Shown: positions 1 through 6,229 of the stretch, one piece after another
How positions within the stretch are numbered: position 1 is the stretch's first letter
Layout of the letters: every line of letters starts with the position of its first letter
The notes under the pieces: generated by a model
Told to the model about the DNA's origin: nothing
Database searches by the model: none
What the model saw: only the letters and a program-made list of their open reading frames with translations
Translations under genes and position numbers: made by a program
Assembly: GCA_964538875.1 (NCBI GenBank)
Contig: CAZIHO010000123.1
Location: 1 to 9,339 of the forward strand
DNA length: 9,339 nt
Direction: 5' to 3'
From: CAZIHO01 sp964538875
GTDB lineage: Bacteria > Pseudomonadota > Gammaproteobacteria > Chromatiales > Chromatiaceae

Positions 1-1
1 T

Positions 2-78
2 TGGTAGCGGGGACCGGATTTGAACCAGTGACCTTCGGGTTATGAGCCCGACGAGCTGCCAGACTGCTCCACCCCGCA
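2..78 (-). tRNA. initiator tRNA-Met (anticodon CAU)
   Basis: Read on the minus strand, a complete 77-nt tRNA folds with a CAU anticodon and an encoded CCA end (complement of 2-4). The initiator identity is clear from three features. The anticodon stem carries three consecutive G-C pairs next to the loop (GGG/CCC). The D stem has the bacterial initiator A11-U24 pair (GAGC/GCTC). The first and last acceptor bases do not pair: base 1 is U (position 78) and base 72 is U (position 6). The rest of the acceptor stem, GCGGGG with CCCCGC, pairs perfectly. The absence of a 1-72 pair is the known determinant for formylation and for resistance to peptidyl-tRNA hydrolase. The E. coli counterpart has C1-A72, so U1-U72 is a variant of the same solution. 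The gene diverges from rnr. Confidence 0.97.
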
Positions 79-89
79 TCAGAAGAACC

Positions 90-118
90 ATGCTAAAGCA
101 AAGCGCCAAGAAATGCAA
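90..118 (-). promoter_or_regulatory. candidate sigma70 promoter for the initiator tRNA
   Basis: On the minus strand TTGCAT (118-113) and TAGCAT (95-90) are separated by exactly 17 nt. The -10 box ends 11 nt before the mature tRNA 5' end, so the predicted transcript would have a very short leader of about 4-5 nt. The -10 matches 4 of 6 consensus bases and the -35 matches 3 of 6. Spacing and position support the call more than the hexamers do. Confidence 0.4.
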
Positions 119-222
119 CCAATTTCTAGACATGGTCCATAGTCTGGCACTGCTCCCAACTTGAGGTGGCCAGTCCACCCAGCCTGCCAAAATTAACCCG
201 GCGGCGGCCAACTGGCCCAGGG

Positions 223-231
223 TGCTACAAT
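223..231 (+). promoter_or_regulatory. extended -10 promoter for rnr-rlmB
   Basis: TGCTACAAT is an extended -10 element (TG-N-TACAAT, 5 of 6 matches in the hexamer) lying 34 nt before the GTG start of rnr. The predicted transcription start near 238 gives a 28-nt leader that contains the AAGGA ribosome binding site (249-253). No credible -35 box lies 16-18 nt upstream, where the sequence is GC-rich, which is tolerated at extended -10 promoters. Confidence 0.45.
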
Positions 232-265
232 TTTAGGATCAAGACCCTAAGGAAATAGAGAATCA

Positions 266-2503
266 GTGACAGAACGTAGAGCAAAATCGGACACCCGTGC
301 CCAGGACCCGCACCGGGCCCGGGAAGCGAAAAAATATCAAAATCCCATCCCCAGCCGCGAGTTTATCCTCCAAGTATTAGGCGCCGAAGGCCCCCTAGAG
401 TTTGTCAACCTGGCCCGGGTTCTGGAACTCACGGGTGAGCCGGACCTAGTTGCTCTTGAGCGGCGGGTGGGCGCCATGGAGCGGGACGGTCAATTGGTCC
501 GCAATCGTAAGGGCCTGTTGTGTCAGGTCAATAAGCGGGAACTGGTGGCGGGCCGGGTGATTGGCCACCCGGACGGGTTCGGCTTTCTCAAGCCCGACGA
601 TGGCGGCGACGATCTGTTCCTGTCCGCCCGGGAAATGCGCAAGGTTTACCATGACGACCGGGCGGTGGCGCGGGTCATCGGCCTGGATCGGCGCGGGCGC
701 CCGGAAGGGGCGATTCTGGAAGTGCTGGAACGCCACAATCGGTTGGTGGTCGGCCGGTTGTATGTGGAAAGCGGCGTGGGTTTCGTGGTGCCGGACAACA
801 AGCGCCTGACCCACGACATCATCATCCCTCGGGACGCGTTGAGCGGCGCCGAGCAGGGTCAGATCGTGGTGGCGGAAATTGTGGAGCAGCCCACCAAGCG
901 CACCCAACCCATCGGCCGGGTGATTGAGGTGTTGGGCCAAAGTATGGCGCCGGGCATGGAAACCGACATCGCCATCCGCTCTTTCGACATCCCGGTGGAA
1001 TGGCCACCCGAGGTCTTGGAGCAGAGCAAGGACTTTACCGAGCAGGTGCCGGAGGAGGCGAAGCGGGAGCCGGGGCGAGTGGATCTGCGTGCCTTGCCAT
1101 TGGTGACCATCGACGGGGCGGACGCCCGTGATTTTGACGACGCGGTCTATTGCGAGACTCGTCCCAATGACAAGGGTTGGCGGTTGTTGGTCTGTATCGC
1201 CGACGTGTCGGCCTACGTGGCGCGGAATAGTGCCTTGGACCAGGAGGCGTCACGGCGCGGTAACTCCACCTATTTTCCGGACCGGGTCATCCCTATGTTG
1301 CCGGAGGTGTTATCCAACGGTCTCTGTTCCCTGAATCCCAACGTCGATCGGTTGTGCATGGCCTGTGAATTGCGGGTCGATCCGGACGGTAATGTCAGCC
1401 GCTCCCGTTTCTTCCCCGCCGTGATGCGCTCCCAAGCGCGTCTGACCTATGACGAGGTGGCGGCCCTGTTGGAAAGCGGCGATGCGGCCGCCAGTCCCCA
1501 TGGGGCCTTGCTACCCCAGCTACAGCAGTTGTATGCCATGTACCGGGCATTGCTGGAAGCGCGGCGGATTCGGGGTGCCATGGATTTCGAGAGCACTGAG
1601 ACTCGCTTCATCTTCGACGGCCAAGGCAAGATCGCGGAAATCGTGCCGGTGGCCCGTAACGAGGCCCATCGGCTGATCGAGGAATGCATGCTGGCCGCTA
1701 ATGTGGCGGCGGCGCGCCTCTTTCAGCGGCGCAAGCTGCCGGCCCTATACCGGATCCACGAGGGGCCTACCCAGGAAAAGCTGGCAGAATTGCGGGACTA
1801 TCTGGCGGAATTGGGCCTTAGCCTGGCCGGTGGCGAGAAGCCCCAGGCCCTGGACTACGCCCGGCTCATGGAGCGGGTTCGGGAGCGGCCCGATGCCCAT
1901 CTGATCCAAACCCGGCTGCTGCGCTCCCTGGCCCAAGCCGTCTACAGCGCCACCAACCGGGGCCATTTCGGCTTGGCCTATCCGGCCTATACGCATTTCA
2001 CTTCGCCGATCCGCCGCTATCCCGACTTGATCGTACATCGCGCCATCAAGCACCTGTTGGCGGACGGTGACGCGGCGGATTTCGAGTACAGTCTGTCCGC
2101 CTTGCAGGGCATCGGCGAGCAATGTTCCATGACCGAACGGCGTTCGGATGAAGCGGCCTGGGACGTACAGGCCTGGCTCAAGTGCGAATTCATGCAGGAC
2201 AAGCTAGGCGAAGAGTTCGACGGCACCATCTCCGGCGTCAGTTCCTTCGGCATTTTCGTCGAATTGGACAACATCTACGTGGACGGCCTGGTGCATATCA
2301 CCTCCCTGGATAACGACTATTACCAGTTCGACCCGGTGGGCCACCGCTTGACGGGTGAACGGGCCGGGATCCAATATCGGCTCGGGGACCGGTTGCGGGT
2401 CCAGGTGGCGGCGGTGAACCTGGACGAGCGCAAGATCGACCTGGTGCTGGCCGGTGTGCGGCCGCGTGCCAATGGTGGCGCCCGGCGCCGGACCCGGAGC
2501 TAG
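266..2503 (+). CDS. rnr: ribonuclease R (3'-5' exoribonuclease, RNB family)
   Basis: Cytoplasmic processive 3'-5' hydrolytic exoribonuclease that degrades structured RNA, including rRNA and mRNA fragments, and takes part in RNA quality control. The 745-residue product shows the family order: winged-helix segment (about 26-88), two cold-shock domains (about 92-150 and 158-230), RNB catalytic domain (about 275-600) and S1 domain (about 648-730). The metal-binding catalytic motif DGADARDFDD gives D283, D289, D291 and D292, which match E. coli D272, D278, D280 and D281 with a constant offset of 11. The second RNB signature, HFTSPIRRYPD, is at 577-587. The GTG start at 266 follows AAGGA (249-253) with a slightly long spacer. 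The C-terminal tail after S1 is only about 15 residues and Arg-rich, far shorter than the Lys-rich tail of E. coli RNase R (813 residues). The gene is followed after 3 nt by rlmB, the classic operon partner. Confidence 0.97.
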   Translation: MTERRAKSDTRAQDPHRAREAKKYQNPIPSREFILQVLGAEGPLEFVNLARVLELTGEPDLVALERRVGAMERDGQLVRNRKGLLCQVNKRELVAGRVIGHPDGFGFLKPDDGGDDLFLSAREMRKVYHDDRAVARVIGLDRRGRPEGAILEVLERHNRLVVGRLYVESGVGFVVPDNKRLTHDIIIPRDALSGAEQGQIVVAEIVEQPTKRTQPIGRVIEVLGQSMAPGMETDIAIRSFDIPVEWPPEVLEQSKDFTEQVPEEAKREPGRVDLRALPLVTIDGADARDFDDAVYCETRPNDKGWRLLVCIADVSAYVARNSALDQEASRRGNSTYFPDRVIPMLPEVLSNGLCSLNPNVDRLCMACELRVDPDGNVSRSRFFPAVMRSQARLTYDEVAALLESGDAAASPHGALLPQLQQLYAMYRALLEARRIRGAMDFESTETRFIFDGQGKIAEIVPVARNEAHRLIEECMLAANVAAARLFQRRKLPALYRIHEGPTQEKLAELRDYLAELGLSLAGGEKPQALDYARLMERVRERPDAHLIQTRLLRSLAQAVYSATNRGHFGLAYPAYTHFTSPIRRYPDLIVHRAIKHLLADGDAADFEYSLSALQGIGEQCSMTERRSDEAAWDVQAWLKCEFMQDKLGEEFDGTISGVSSFGIFVELDNIYVDGLVHITSLDNDYYQFDPVGHRLTGERAGIQYRLGDRLRVQVAAVNLDERKIDLVLAGVRPRANGGARRRTRS
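2496..2499 (+). promoter_or_regulatory. ribosome binding site fixing the rlmB TTG start
   Basis: GGAG inside the last codons of rnr lies 7 nt before TTG 2507. It supports this TTG as the rlmB start and suggests translational coupling with rnr, whose stop codon (2501-2503) falls between the two. Confidence 0.6.
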
Positions 2504-2506
2504 TCC

Positions 2507-3256
2507 TTGGCCGAGGGCGAATGGGTAGCCGGACTGCACGGCGTGCGCGCAGCTCTGCTGCACGGTGCCGACGCGGTGGTGGGGGTCTGGTACGACAGTG
2601 GCCGGCGGGACCGGCGCCTGCACGACCTCCTGACTCTGGCCCGCCAAGCCAGGGTGCCCTTGCATCCGGTGGAGCGGGCCGAGTTAGACCGGCTCAGTCG
2701 CGGTGCCAACCATCAGGGTGCCGCAGCCCAGGTGTTGATCCCGGCCGCGTTGGACGAATCCGCCCTAGAGCGCCTGTTGGACGGATTGACCGGACCACCC
2801 CTGCTGTTGGTCCTGGACGGGGTTCAGGATCCCCATAACCTGGGGGCCTGCCTCCGGGCTGCGGATGGCGCCGGCGCCCAGGCGGTGGTGGCGCCCCGGG
2901 ACCGCTCCGTGGGTCTCACTCCTACCGTCTGCAAGGTGGCCAGCGGCGCCGCCGGCCAGGTGCCCTACGTCCAGGTCACCAACTTGAGCCGGTGCCTGGA
3001 ACGGTTGCGGGAGCGGGGCGTATGGGTGGTAGGCTGCGCCGGCGAGGCCGCCGCCAGCCTATACGCAGTGGATCTGGCCGGACCCCTGGCGTTGGTGCTG
3101 GGTGGCGAGGCCAACGGTTTGCGCCGCCTGACCCGTGAACACTGTGACGAACTGGTCAGCCTGCCCATGCGCGGCCAAGTGGAAAGCCTTAACGTCGCAG
3201 TGACCGCCGGGGTGGTGCTCTATGAAGCCCTGCGCCAGCGGGGCAGGGCTACCTAA
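2507..3256 (+). CDS. rlmB: 23S rRNA (guanosine-2251-2'-O)-methyltransferase RlmB
   Basis: SAM-dependent SPOUT-class methyltransferase acting on G2251 in the P-loop of 23S rRNA during 50S assembly in the cytoplasm. The 249-residue product has the usual length. An N-terminal L30e-like substrate-binding domain (about 5-75, starting GLHGVRAAL) is followed by the knotted SPOUT domain (about 95-245). Motif 1 (DGVQDPHNLGACLR) supplies N111 and R117. Motif 2 (LVLGGEANGLRRL) supplies E201. Motif 3 (VESLNVAV) supplies S227 and N229. All five match the E. coli catalytic and SAM-site residues N108, R114, E198, S224 and N226 with an offset of 3. The start is TTG, 3 nt after the rnr stop and 7 nt after GGAG, so it is co-transcribed with rnr. 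It converges on the diguanylate cyclase gene across a 30-nt gap with no obvious terminator hairpin. Confidence 0.96.
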   Translation: MAEGEWVAGLHGVRAALLHGADAVVGVWYDSGRRDRRLHDLLTLARQARVPLHPVERAELDRLSRGANHQGAAAQVLIPAALDESALERLLDGLTGPPLLLVLDGVQDPHNLGACLRAADGAGAQAVVAPRDRSVGLTPTVCKVASGAAGQVPYVQVTNLSRCLERLRERGVWVVGCAGEAAASLYAVDLAGPLALVLGGEANGLRRLTREHCDELVSLPMRGQVESLNVAVTAGVVLYEALRQRGRAT

Positions 3257-3286
3257 TTGGCTTGCGACCGTCCGCCCCGGCCTCAT

Positions 3287-5122
3287 TCAACATCCGGCTA
3301 AGTCCTTCTCGGGGTCCGGACCCGATGTTTCCAAGGTGGACCGGTTACGACCGTTCTTCTTGGATTCATACAGGGCCGCGTCCGCCCGCTCGAACAGGCT
3401 CCGAGCGTCGTCCCCCTTGCGCGCCTGGGCGATTCCGAACGAAACGGTTATTGCCACCGGATGGGAGTTATAATGAAAGCCAGCGTTTTCCGACAGCACC
3501 CGCAACTTTTCTGCCGCCACTAGGGCTTCGGCGGAGGTGGTGTTAGGCATGAGGATCACAAATTCCTCGCCGCCGAAGCGCGCCACCATGTCTACTTCCC
3601 GGACCTGCTGCGCGGAACGAATCGCCAGAGCCTTGAGGGCCTTGTCGCCGGCCAGGTGTCCAAATTGGTCGTTGATGTGCTTGAAGTGGTCGATGTCCAT
3701 GATCGCCAGGGATAGAGGCTGGCCGTAACGCCGCCAGCGGCCGATTTCGAAGGCGATGCGCTCATCGTAGGCCATCCGGTTGGGGATGCCGGTCAAGGGG
3801 TCCAGCAGCGCTTGCCGGCGCTGATCAGACATTTTTTCCTGTAATAGAAAGGCTTCATGCTTCATGTCGTGGAGCCGGCGGGACAGATCCTCGATTTTTT
3901 CCTCCGCTGCCTTGGCCGTCTGCTCTTCCCGCTGCATGAAATCGTCGAGATGGGTTTCGATGTTGTCTAGGCCGGAGACGATAGCCAGCTTCAAGTCTTC
4001 CAGATCCTCACTGCTGTCCACGCTGGTGCGCAGGCCTTCCATTTGGGTTTGCAGGGAGCGATGAAACTCACCGCGGGAGCCGGCGGAGTCCGCTCCGCCC
4101 CGGTCCACGTCCGCCAGGGTCACGGACAGATTTTGGATGCGGTCCGTGACGCTGCCCAGGAATCGCTCCAGATCCCGCCGTTCCTGCTGGATTTCCTTGC
4201 GGGTCTCCCCCAGCAGATCGGCGATGGCCTGGATCACCACCATCAGTTGGGTGGCGGAGCTGGCGCCGGACAGCATGGCCTTGATGCGGGTGGTCCGCTC
4301 CTGGAGACGCTGGGGAATCTCCAGACGCTGCACCAATTCCAGCAGCATGGCGCCGGCCGAAGGCAGGCTGGCGGCCAGGTCGGGTCCGCCCAAGGTTTCG
4401 GGTCGGCGCAACGCGTCCGTCAGCAAATCCGCCAAGCCATCCAATACCGAATAGGCTTCTGCGTGATCCGGGCAGGACGAAATCCGCTGGCGCAGGCTGG
4501 CCAGTTGTTCGCTCCATGCGGTGCCTATGGGTAACCGGTCCAGCAATTGGGCGACGGCGGCAACCAGGCCATTGGAAATGGATTGCGGGGTTGGCTCCGG
4601 CTCCGGCTCCGGTTCCAGTACCGGCACCAGCACCGGTGTTGGCTCTAGGTTGATGGGTCCGGTGTCCTGGACAACGGGTTTGGGCTTGCTGCCGAGCCAG
4701 CGGCCGAGCAGGCCAACCCGGGGCGGGCCCGGCTCGGCGCCCTCGCTGGAAGCCAGTAACCCGAGCGCTTCCCGCAATAAATCGGGGGGCAGTCCGGCCT
4801 CGATGCTGTTCAGCTTCTTACGGATCCGCTCCAACTGGCGTGCGTTGGCGCCAGCGTCCGGCACCCCGCCGAGCGCCCGTTGCAGGAGCCGGCGCAGCTC
4901 GATTTCGTCCCGGTTGCGCGACTCCTGAATCCTGACCGCCGTCTTGCTGGCGTCTCTAGCCAGATTTTCTAGCACCTGGGCGGTCCGGTTGGCGCGCACC
5001 GCCTCCCGCAACCGGTCCAAATGCTGGTCCAAATCCCGATCCAACCCATAGGCCGTATGGGCTAAGCGGGCAATGGTGCGGCGAAAGGCGGTTTCAATCT
5101 CCCTCCATTGTGGTTCCTGCAT
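3287..5122 (-). CDS. GGDEF diguanylate cyclase with long coiled-coil N-terminus
   Basis: Condenses two GTP into cyclic di-GMP, the second messenger of the motile-sessile switch. From the start used here (5122) the product is 611 residues. The GGDEF domain runs from about 441 (DPLTGIPNRMAYDER) to the C-terminus. It has metal and guanine-binding residues in DIDHFKHIND (476-485) and an active GGEEF at 517-521. RxxD (R508-D511) lies exactly five residues before GGEEF, the canonical product-inhibition site. No transmembrane segment or signal peptide is visible, so it is cytoplasmic. The first 440 residues are mostly charged helical sequence: an N-terminal helical region, a Pro/Glu linker (about 165-178), a helical middle and a strong coiled coil (about 380-440) that probably drives dimerisation. 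No sensor domain is recognised. Start: GGAGGT at 5130-5135 is 7 nt before ATG 5122. The frame stays open to ATG 5227, but those 35 codons are AT-rich and unlike the rest of the gene, and neither ATG 5227 nor ATG 5185 has a Shine-Dalgarno sequence. Confidence 0.93.
   Translation of the reverse strand: MQEPQWREIETAFRRTIARLAHTAYGLDRDLDQHLDRLREAVRANRTAQVLENLARDASKTAVRIQESRNRDEIELRRLLQRALGGVPDAGANARQLERIRKKLNSIEAGLPPDLLREALGLLASSEGAEPGPPRVGLLGRWLGSKPKPVVQDTGPINLEPTPVLVPVLEPEPEPEPTPQSISNGLVAAVAQLLDRLPIGTAWSEQLASLRQRISSCPDHAEAYSVLDGLADLLTDALRRPETLGGPDLAASLPSAGAMLLELVQRLEIPQRLQERTTRIKAMLSGASSATQLMVVIQAIADLLGETRKEIQQERRDLERFLGSVTDRIQNLSVTLADVDRGGADSAGSRGEFHRSLQTQMEGLRTSVDSSEDLEDLKLAIVSGLDNIETHLDDFMQREEQTAKAAEEKIEDLSRRLHDMKHEAFLLQEKMSDQRRQALLDPLTGIPNRMAYDERIAFEIGRWRRYGQPLSLAIMDIDHFKHINDQFGHLAGDKALKALAIRSAQQVREVDMVARFGGEEFVILMPNTTSAEALVAAEKLRVLSENAGFHYNSHPVAITVSFGIAQARKGDDARSLFERADAALYESKKNGRNRSTLETSGPDPEKDLAGC
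4593..4616 (-). repeat. in-frame hexamer repeat encoding an Glu-Pro linker
   Basis: Four tandem hexamers on the plus strand (GGCTCC three times, then GGTTCC), followed by more degenerate GGNNCC-like units to about 4646. They encode alternating Glu-Pro in the diguanylate cyclase and form a stiff linker between two helical regions. As the unit is 6 nt, copy-number changes would alter linker length without shifting frame. Confidence 0.7.
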
Positions 5123-5129
5123 ATCTGGG

Positions 5130-5135
5130 ACCTCC
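5130..5135 (-). promoter_or_regulatory. consensus Shine-Dalgarno for the diguanylate cyclase
   Basis: GGAGGT on the minus strand with an ideal 7-nt spacer to ATG 5122. It is the only good ribosome binding site among the three in-frame ATGs (5227, 5185, 5122) and decides the start. Confidence 0.75.
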
Positions 5136-5228
5136 AGGATGCGTGGGTCGGCGTCTTTTGAGTTTTCTTTAGGATCAATAGCCATGGCATTGCAAGGGGA
5201 GGCGCGTGCTGGTCTGGCATGATTCATC

Positions 5229-5314
5229 GGCCGGCGGGGAGGAATCCTTTAGCCCTTAGCCCGGGAAAATTTCCCAGACGCCCGCCCAGGGTCCTGGGAC
5301 CAGACCCGCCGGCC
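5229..5314 (-). repeat. nested inverted-repeat element, possible structured RNA
   Basis: A perfect 10-bp inverted repeat, GGCCGGCGGG at 5229-5238 and CCCGCCGGCC at 5305-5314, encloses 66 nt with further self-complementarity. On the minus-strand transcript this includes GGGAA/TTCCC closing a small loop (extendable outward by U-G and C-G pairs), CCCAG-N4-CTGGG, and AGGA-T-TCCT. The whole could fold as a multi-branched RNA. A separate hairpin (GCCAG/CTGGC, 5312-5326) overlaps the outer stem by three bases and would compete with it. The element lies 37 nt after the HARP stop and about 107 nt before the diguanylate cyclase start. There is no U-run, so it is not an ordinary terminator. It does not match the c-di-GMP riboswitch motifs that I know. 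Apart from this element I see no gene in 5123-5351. Confidence 0.45.
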
Positions 5315-5351
5315 AGTCGCCCTGGCGCCATGCCTGCCGCCCCGGTTGCCC

Positions 5352-5957
5352 TCATCCCCCTTGTAACGGCTCTGGCAAGGCCAAGCCGTCCGCCCGCTGC
5401 TCCAGAATGCGCCGTAAATGGCGGGGGTTCATGATGGTGATGCCTACCTTGTCCGCCCATTTGCGCATACCCGCGTCCGCCGAGATGAGCACCGCGTCTA
5501 GTTCATAAGCCAGTAGCAGCACGTCCACGTCTTCTTTGCTGTCCAGGATGCCTTGCCGCAGCGCTTCCCGGTAACGGCCCCGCAGCTTGTTAATCAAGAG
5601 CCCGGTATCGGCGATGGACTGGGCGGCCGCTTTGGCGGCCTCTTCGGCGATGCGCAAGCCCCGGTCGATACGTTGGCGCACTTCCTCGATCAACTCGTAG
5701 AGCAATTCCCCCGGAATGCTCAAGTCGAACTTGCGGGGTGCGCGCAGTTGCACCACCGCCTCGAATTCCGCTGCCGCCGCGCCCAGATCCTTCATCTTGC
5801 GCAACTCGTCATACACCGAGCCCGGCATGTAAAATTCCGCCCCCACCCGGGCGGCCAGGCGGGCGAAGGCGCGTACCGCCTGTTCCGTATCCGGCCCGAA
5901 TTGTTGGAATATGTCTGGGTTGGTAAAAAGGCTAGTGTCCAGCACAAAACGCTTCAT
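5352..5957 (-). CDS. RNA-free ribonuclease P (HARP; 'RNA ligase partner' PIN protein)
   Basis: Single-subunit protein RNase P that removes the 5' leader of pre-tRNA. I recognise it by resemblance to Aquifex aeolicus Aq_880 as I remember it: the N-terminus MKRFVLDTSLFTNPD, the central ELLYELIEEVRQRI followed by RGLRIAEE, and the C-terminal DSKEDVDVLLLAYELDA. Its 201 residues fit the roughly 190-200 residues of the family. The PIN-type metal site is complete: D7, D139, D143, D145 and D161 (in SADAGMRKWAD). The helical insertion at about 84-128 corresponds to the 'spike helix' segment that mediates dimerisation and higher oligomers and contacts the tRNA elbow. ATG 5957 is the first start in frame, since a TGA lies upstream, and it fits the family N-terminus. 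Its own Shine-Dalgarno is weak (AAGG, 12 nt away). It is transcribed divergently from the transglycosylase gene and towards the diguanylate cyclase. The alternative, a VapC-type toxin, is unlikely because the protein is too long, there is no antitoxin gene, and the HARP-specific helical insertion is present. Confidence 0.9.
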   Translation of the reverse strand: MKRFVLDTSLFTNPDIFQQFGPDTEQAVRAFARLAARVGAEFYMPGSVYDELRKMKDLGAAAAEFEAVVQLRAPRKFDLSIPGELLYELIEEVRQRIDRGLRIAEEAAKAAAQSIADTGLLINKLRGRYREALRQGILDSKEDVDVLLLAYELDAVLISADAGMRKWADKVGITIMNPRHLRRILEQRADGLALPEPLQGG

Positions 5958-6027
5958 AATGGTAAGTCGCCTTGGGGGAAGTGGCCGCCGGGATGGCGGG
6001 CCAACCAGGAAGGACGCGATTGATCAC
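5932..6027 (-). CDS. possible 31-codon leader ORF overlapping the HARP start
   Basis: On the minus strand GTG 6027 follows AGGAGT (6038-6033) with a 5-nt spacer, the best ribosome binding site in the HARP upstream region. The frame runs 31 codons (MINRVLPGWPAIPAATSPKA, then 11 more) and stops at TAG 5934-5932. This is 26 nt inside HARP in a different frame. It resembles no protein family that I know. It may be a translational-coupling or leader ORF, or chance. HARP itself cannot start here because its frame has a stop at this point. Confidence 0.3.
   Translation of the reverse strand: MINRVLPGWPAIPAATSPKATYHYEAFCAGH
5982..6003 (-). repeat. hairpin in the HARP 5' leader
   Basis: TGGCC-GCC (5982-5989) pairs with GGC-GGCCA (5995-6003, one bulged G at 5998) around a 5-nt loop, giving an 8-bp GC-rich stem. 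On the minus-strand RNA it lies 25-46 nt before the HARP ATG, inside the possible 31-codon leader ORF. It does not cover the weak HARP ribosome binding site. Confidence 0.4.
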
Positions 6028-6045
6028 AATGTACTCCTAATTTGC

Positions 6046-6074
6046 GCGACAACCGCATGAAATTTAAATAGAAT
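6046..6074 (+). promoter_or_regulatory. sigma70-type promoter for the lytic transglycosylase gene
   Basis: GCGACA (6046-6051, 4 of 6) and TAGAAT (6069-6074, 5 of 6) are separated by exactly 17 nt in a locally AT-rich stretch. Transcription would start near 6081, giving a leader of about 150 nt before ATG 6230. The rest of the 5958-6229 gap between the divergent genes holds the HARP leader features and otherwise nothing that I recognise. I found no convincing promoter for HARP. Confidence 0.45.
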
Positions 6075-6229
6075 GGAATATAGCCTGGTGGCCGGGTCCA
6101 GGTGTTTTAGGGGCGACGGATCGGGGCGGGTTCCGGGGTTCATAACAAGAATTTAGACCATCGCGAGGCAAGTCACCGTGGGTGGGATTGGTCGGTCCAG
6201 TCCCCATACAGTTCGGAGAGTTGGGCGCC

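Noticed and set aside
233..250. TTAGG/CCTAA hairpin with 8-nt loop next to the rnr ribosome binding site
   Set aside because: The predicted transcription start (about 238) lies inside it, so only half would be in the RNA; a 5-bp AT-rich stem is weak.
446..940. 164-codon minus-strand frame inside rnr
   Set aside because: Antisense shadow of the recognised RNase R domains, typical of high-GC third codon positions.
3239..3280. CGGGGC/GCCCCG repeat between rlmB and the diguanylate cyclase as a bidirectional terminator
   Set aside because: The loop is about 29 nt, there is no U-run on either side, and one arm lies in the rlmB coding region.
4043..4534. 163-codon open frame antisense to the diguanylate cyclase
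   Set aside because: Gln/Gly-rich shadow frame of a GC-rich gene, no ribosome binding site and no family resemblance. The coding signal is on the minus strand.
5229..5314. c-di-GMP (GEMM) riboswitch upstream of the diguanylate cyclase
   Set aside because: The conserved GEMM core sequences and tetraloop receptor that I know are not present; only generic inverted repeats are seen.
5352..5957. VapC toxin of a toxin-antitoxin pair
   Set aside because: The protein is longer than VapC, no small antitoxin gene overlaps or precedes it, and the sequence follows the HARP pattern instead.
5553..6023. 156-codon plus-strand frame opposite HARP
   Set aside because: HARP on the minus strand is recognised by motifs throughout; the plus frame has no family resemblance.
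6020..6031. CRP-type site at ATTGATCACAAT
   Set aside because: Only one good half-site is present and the spacing does not match the TGTGA-N6-TCACA consensus.
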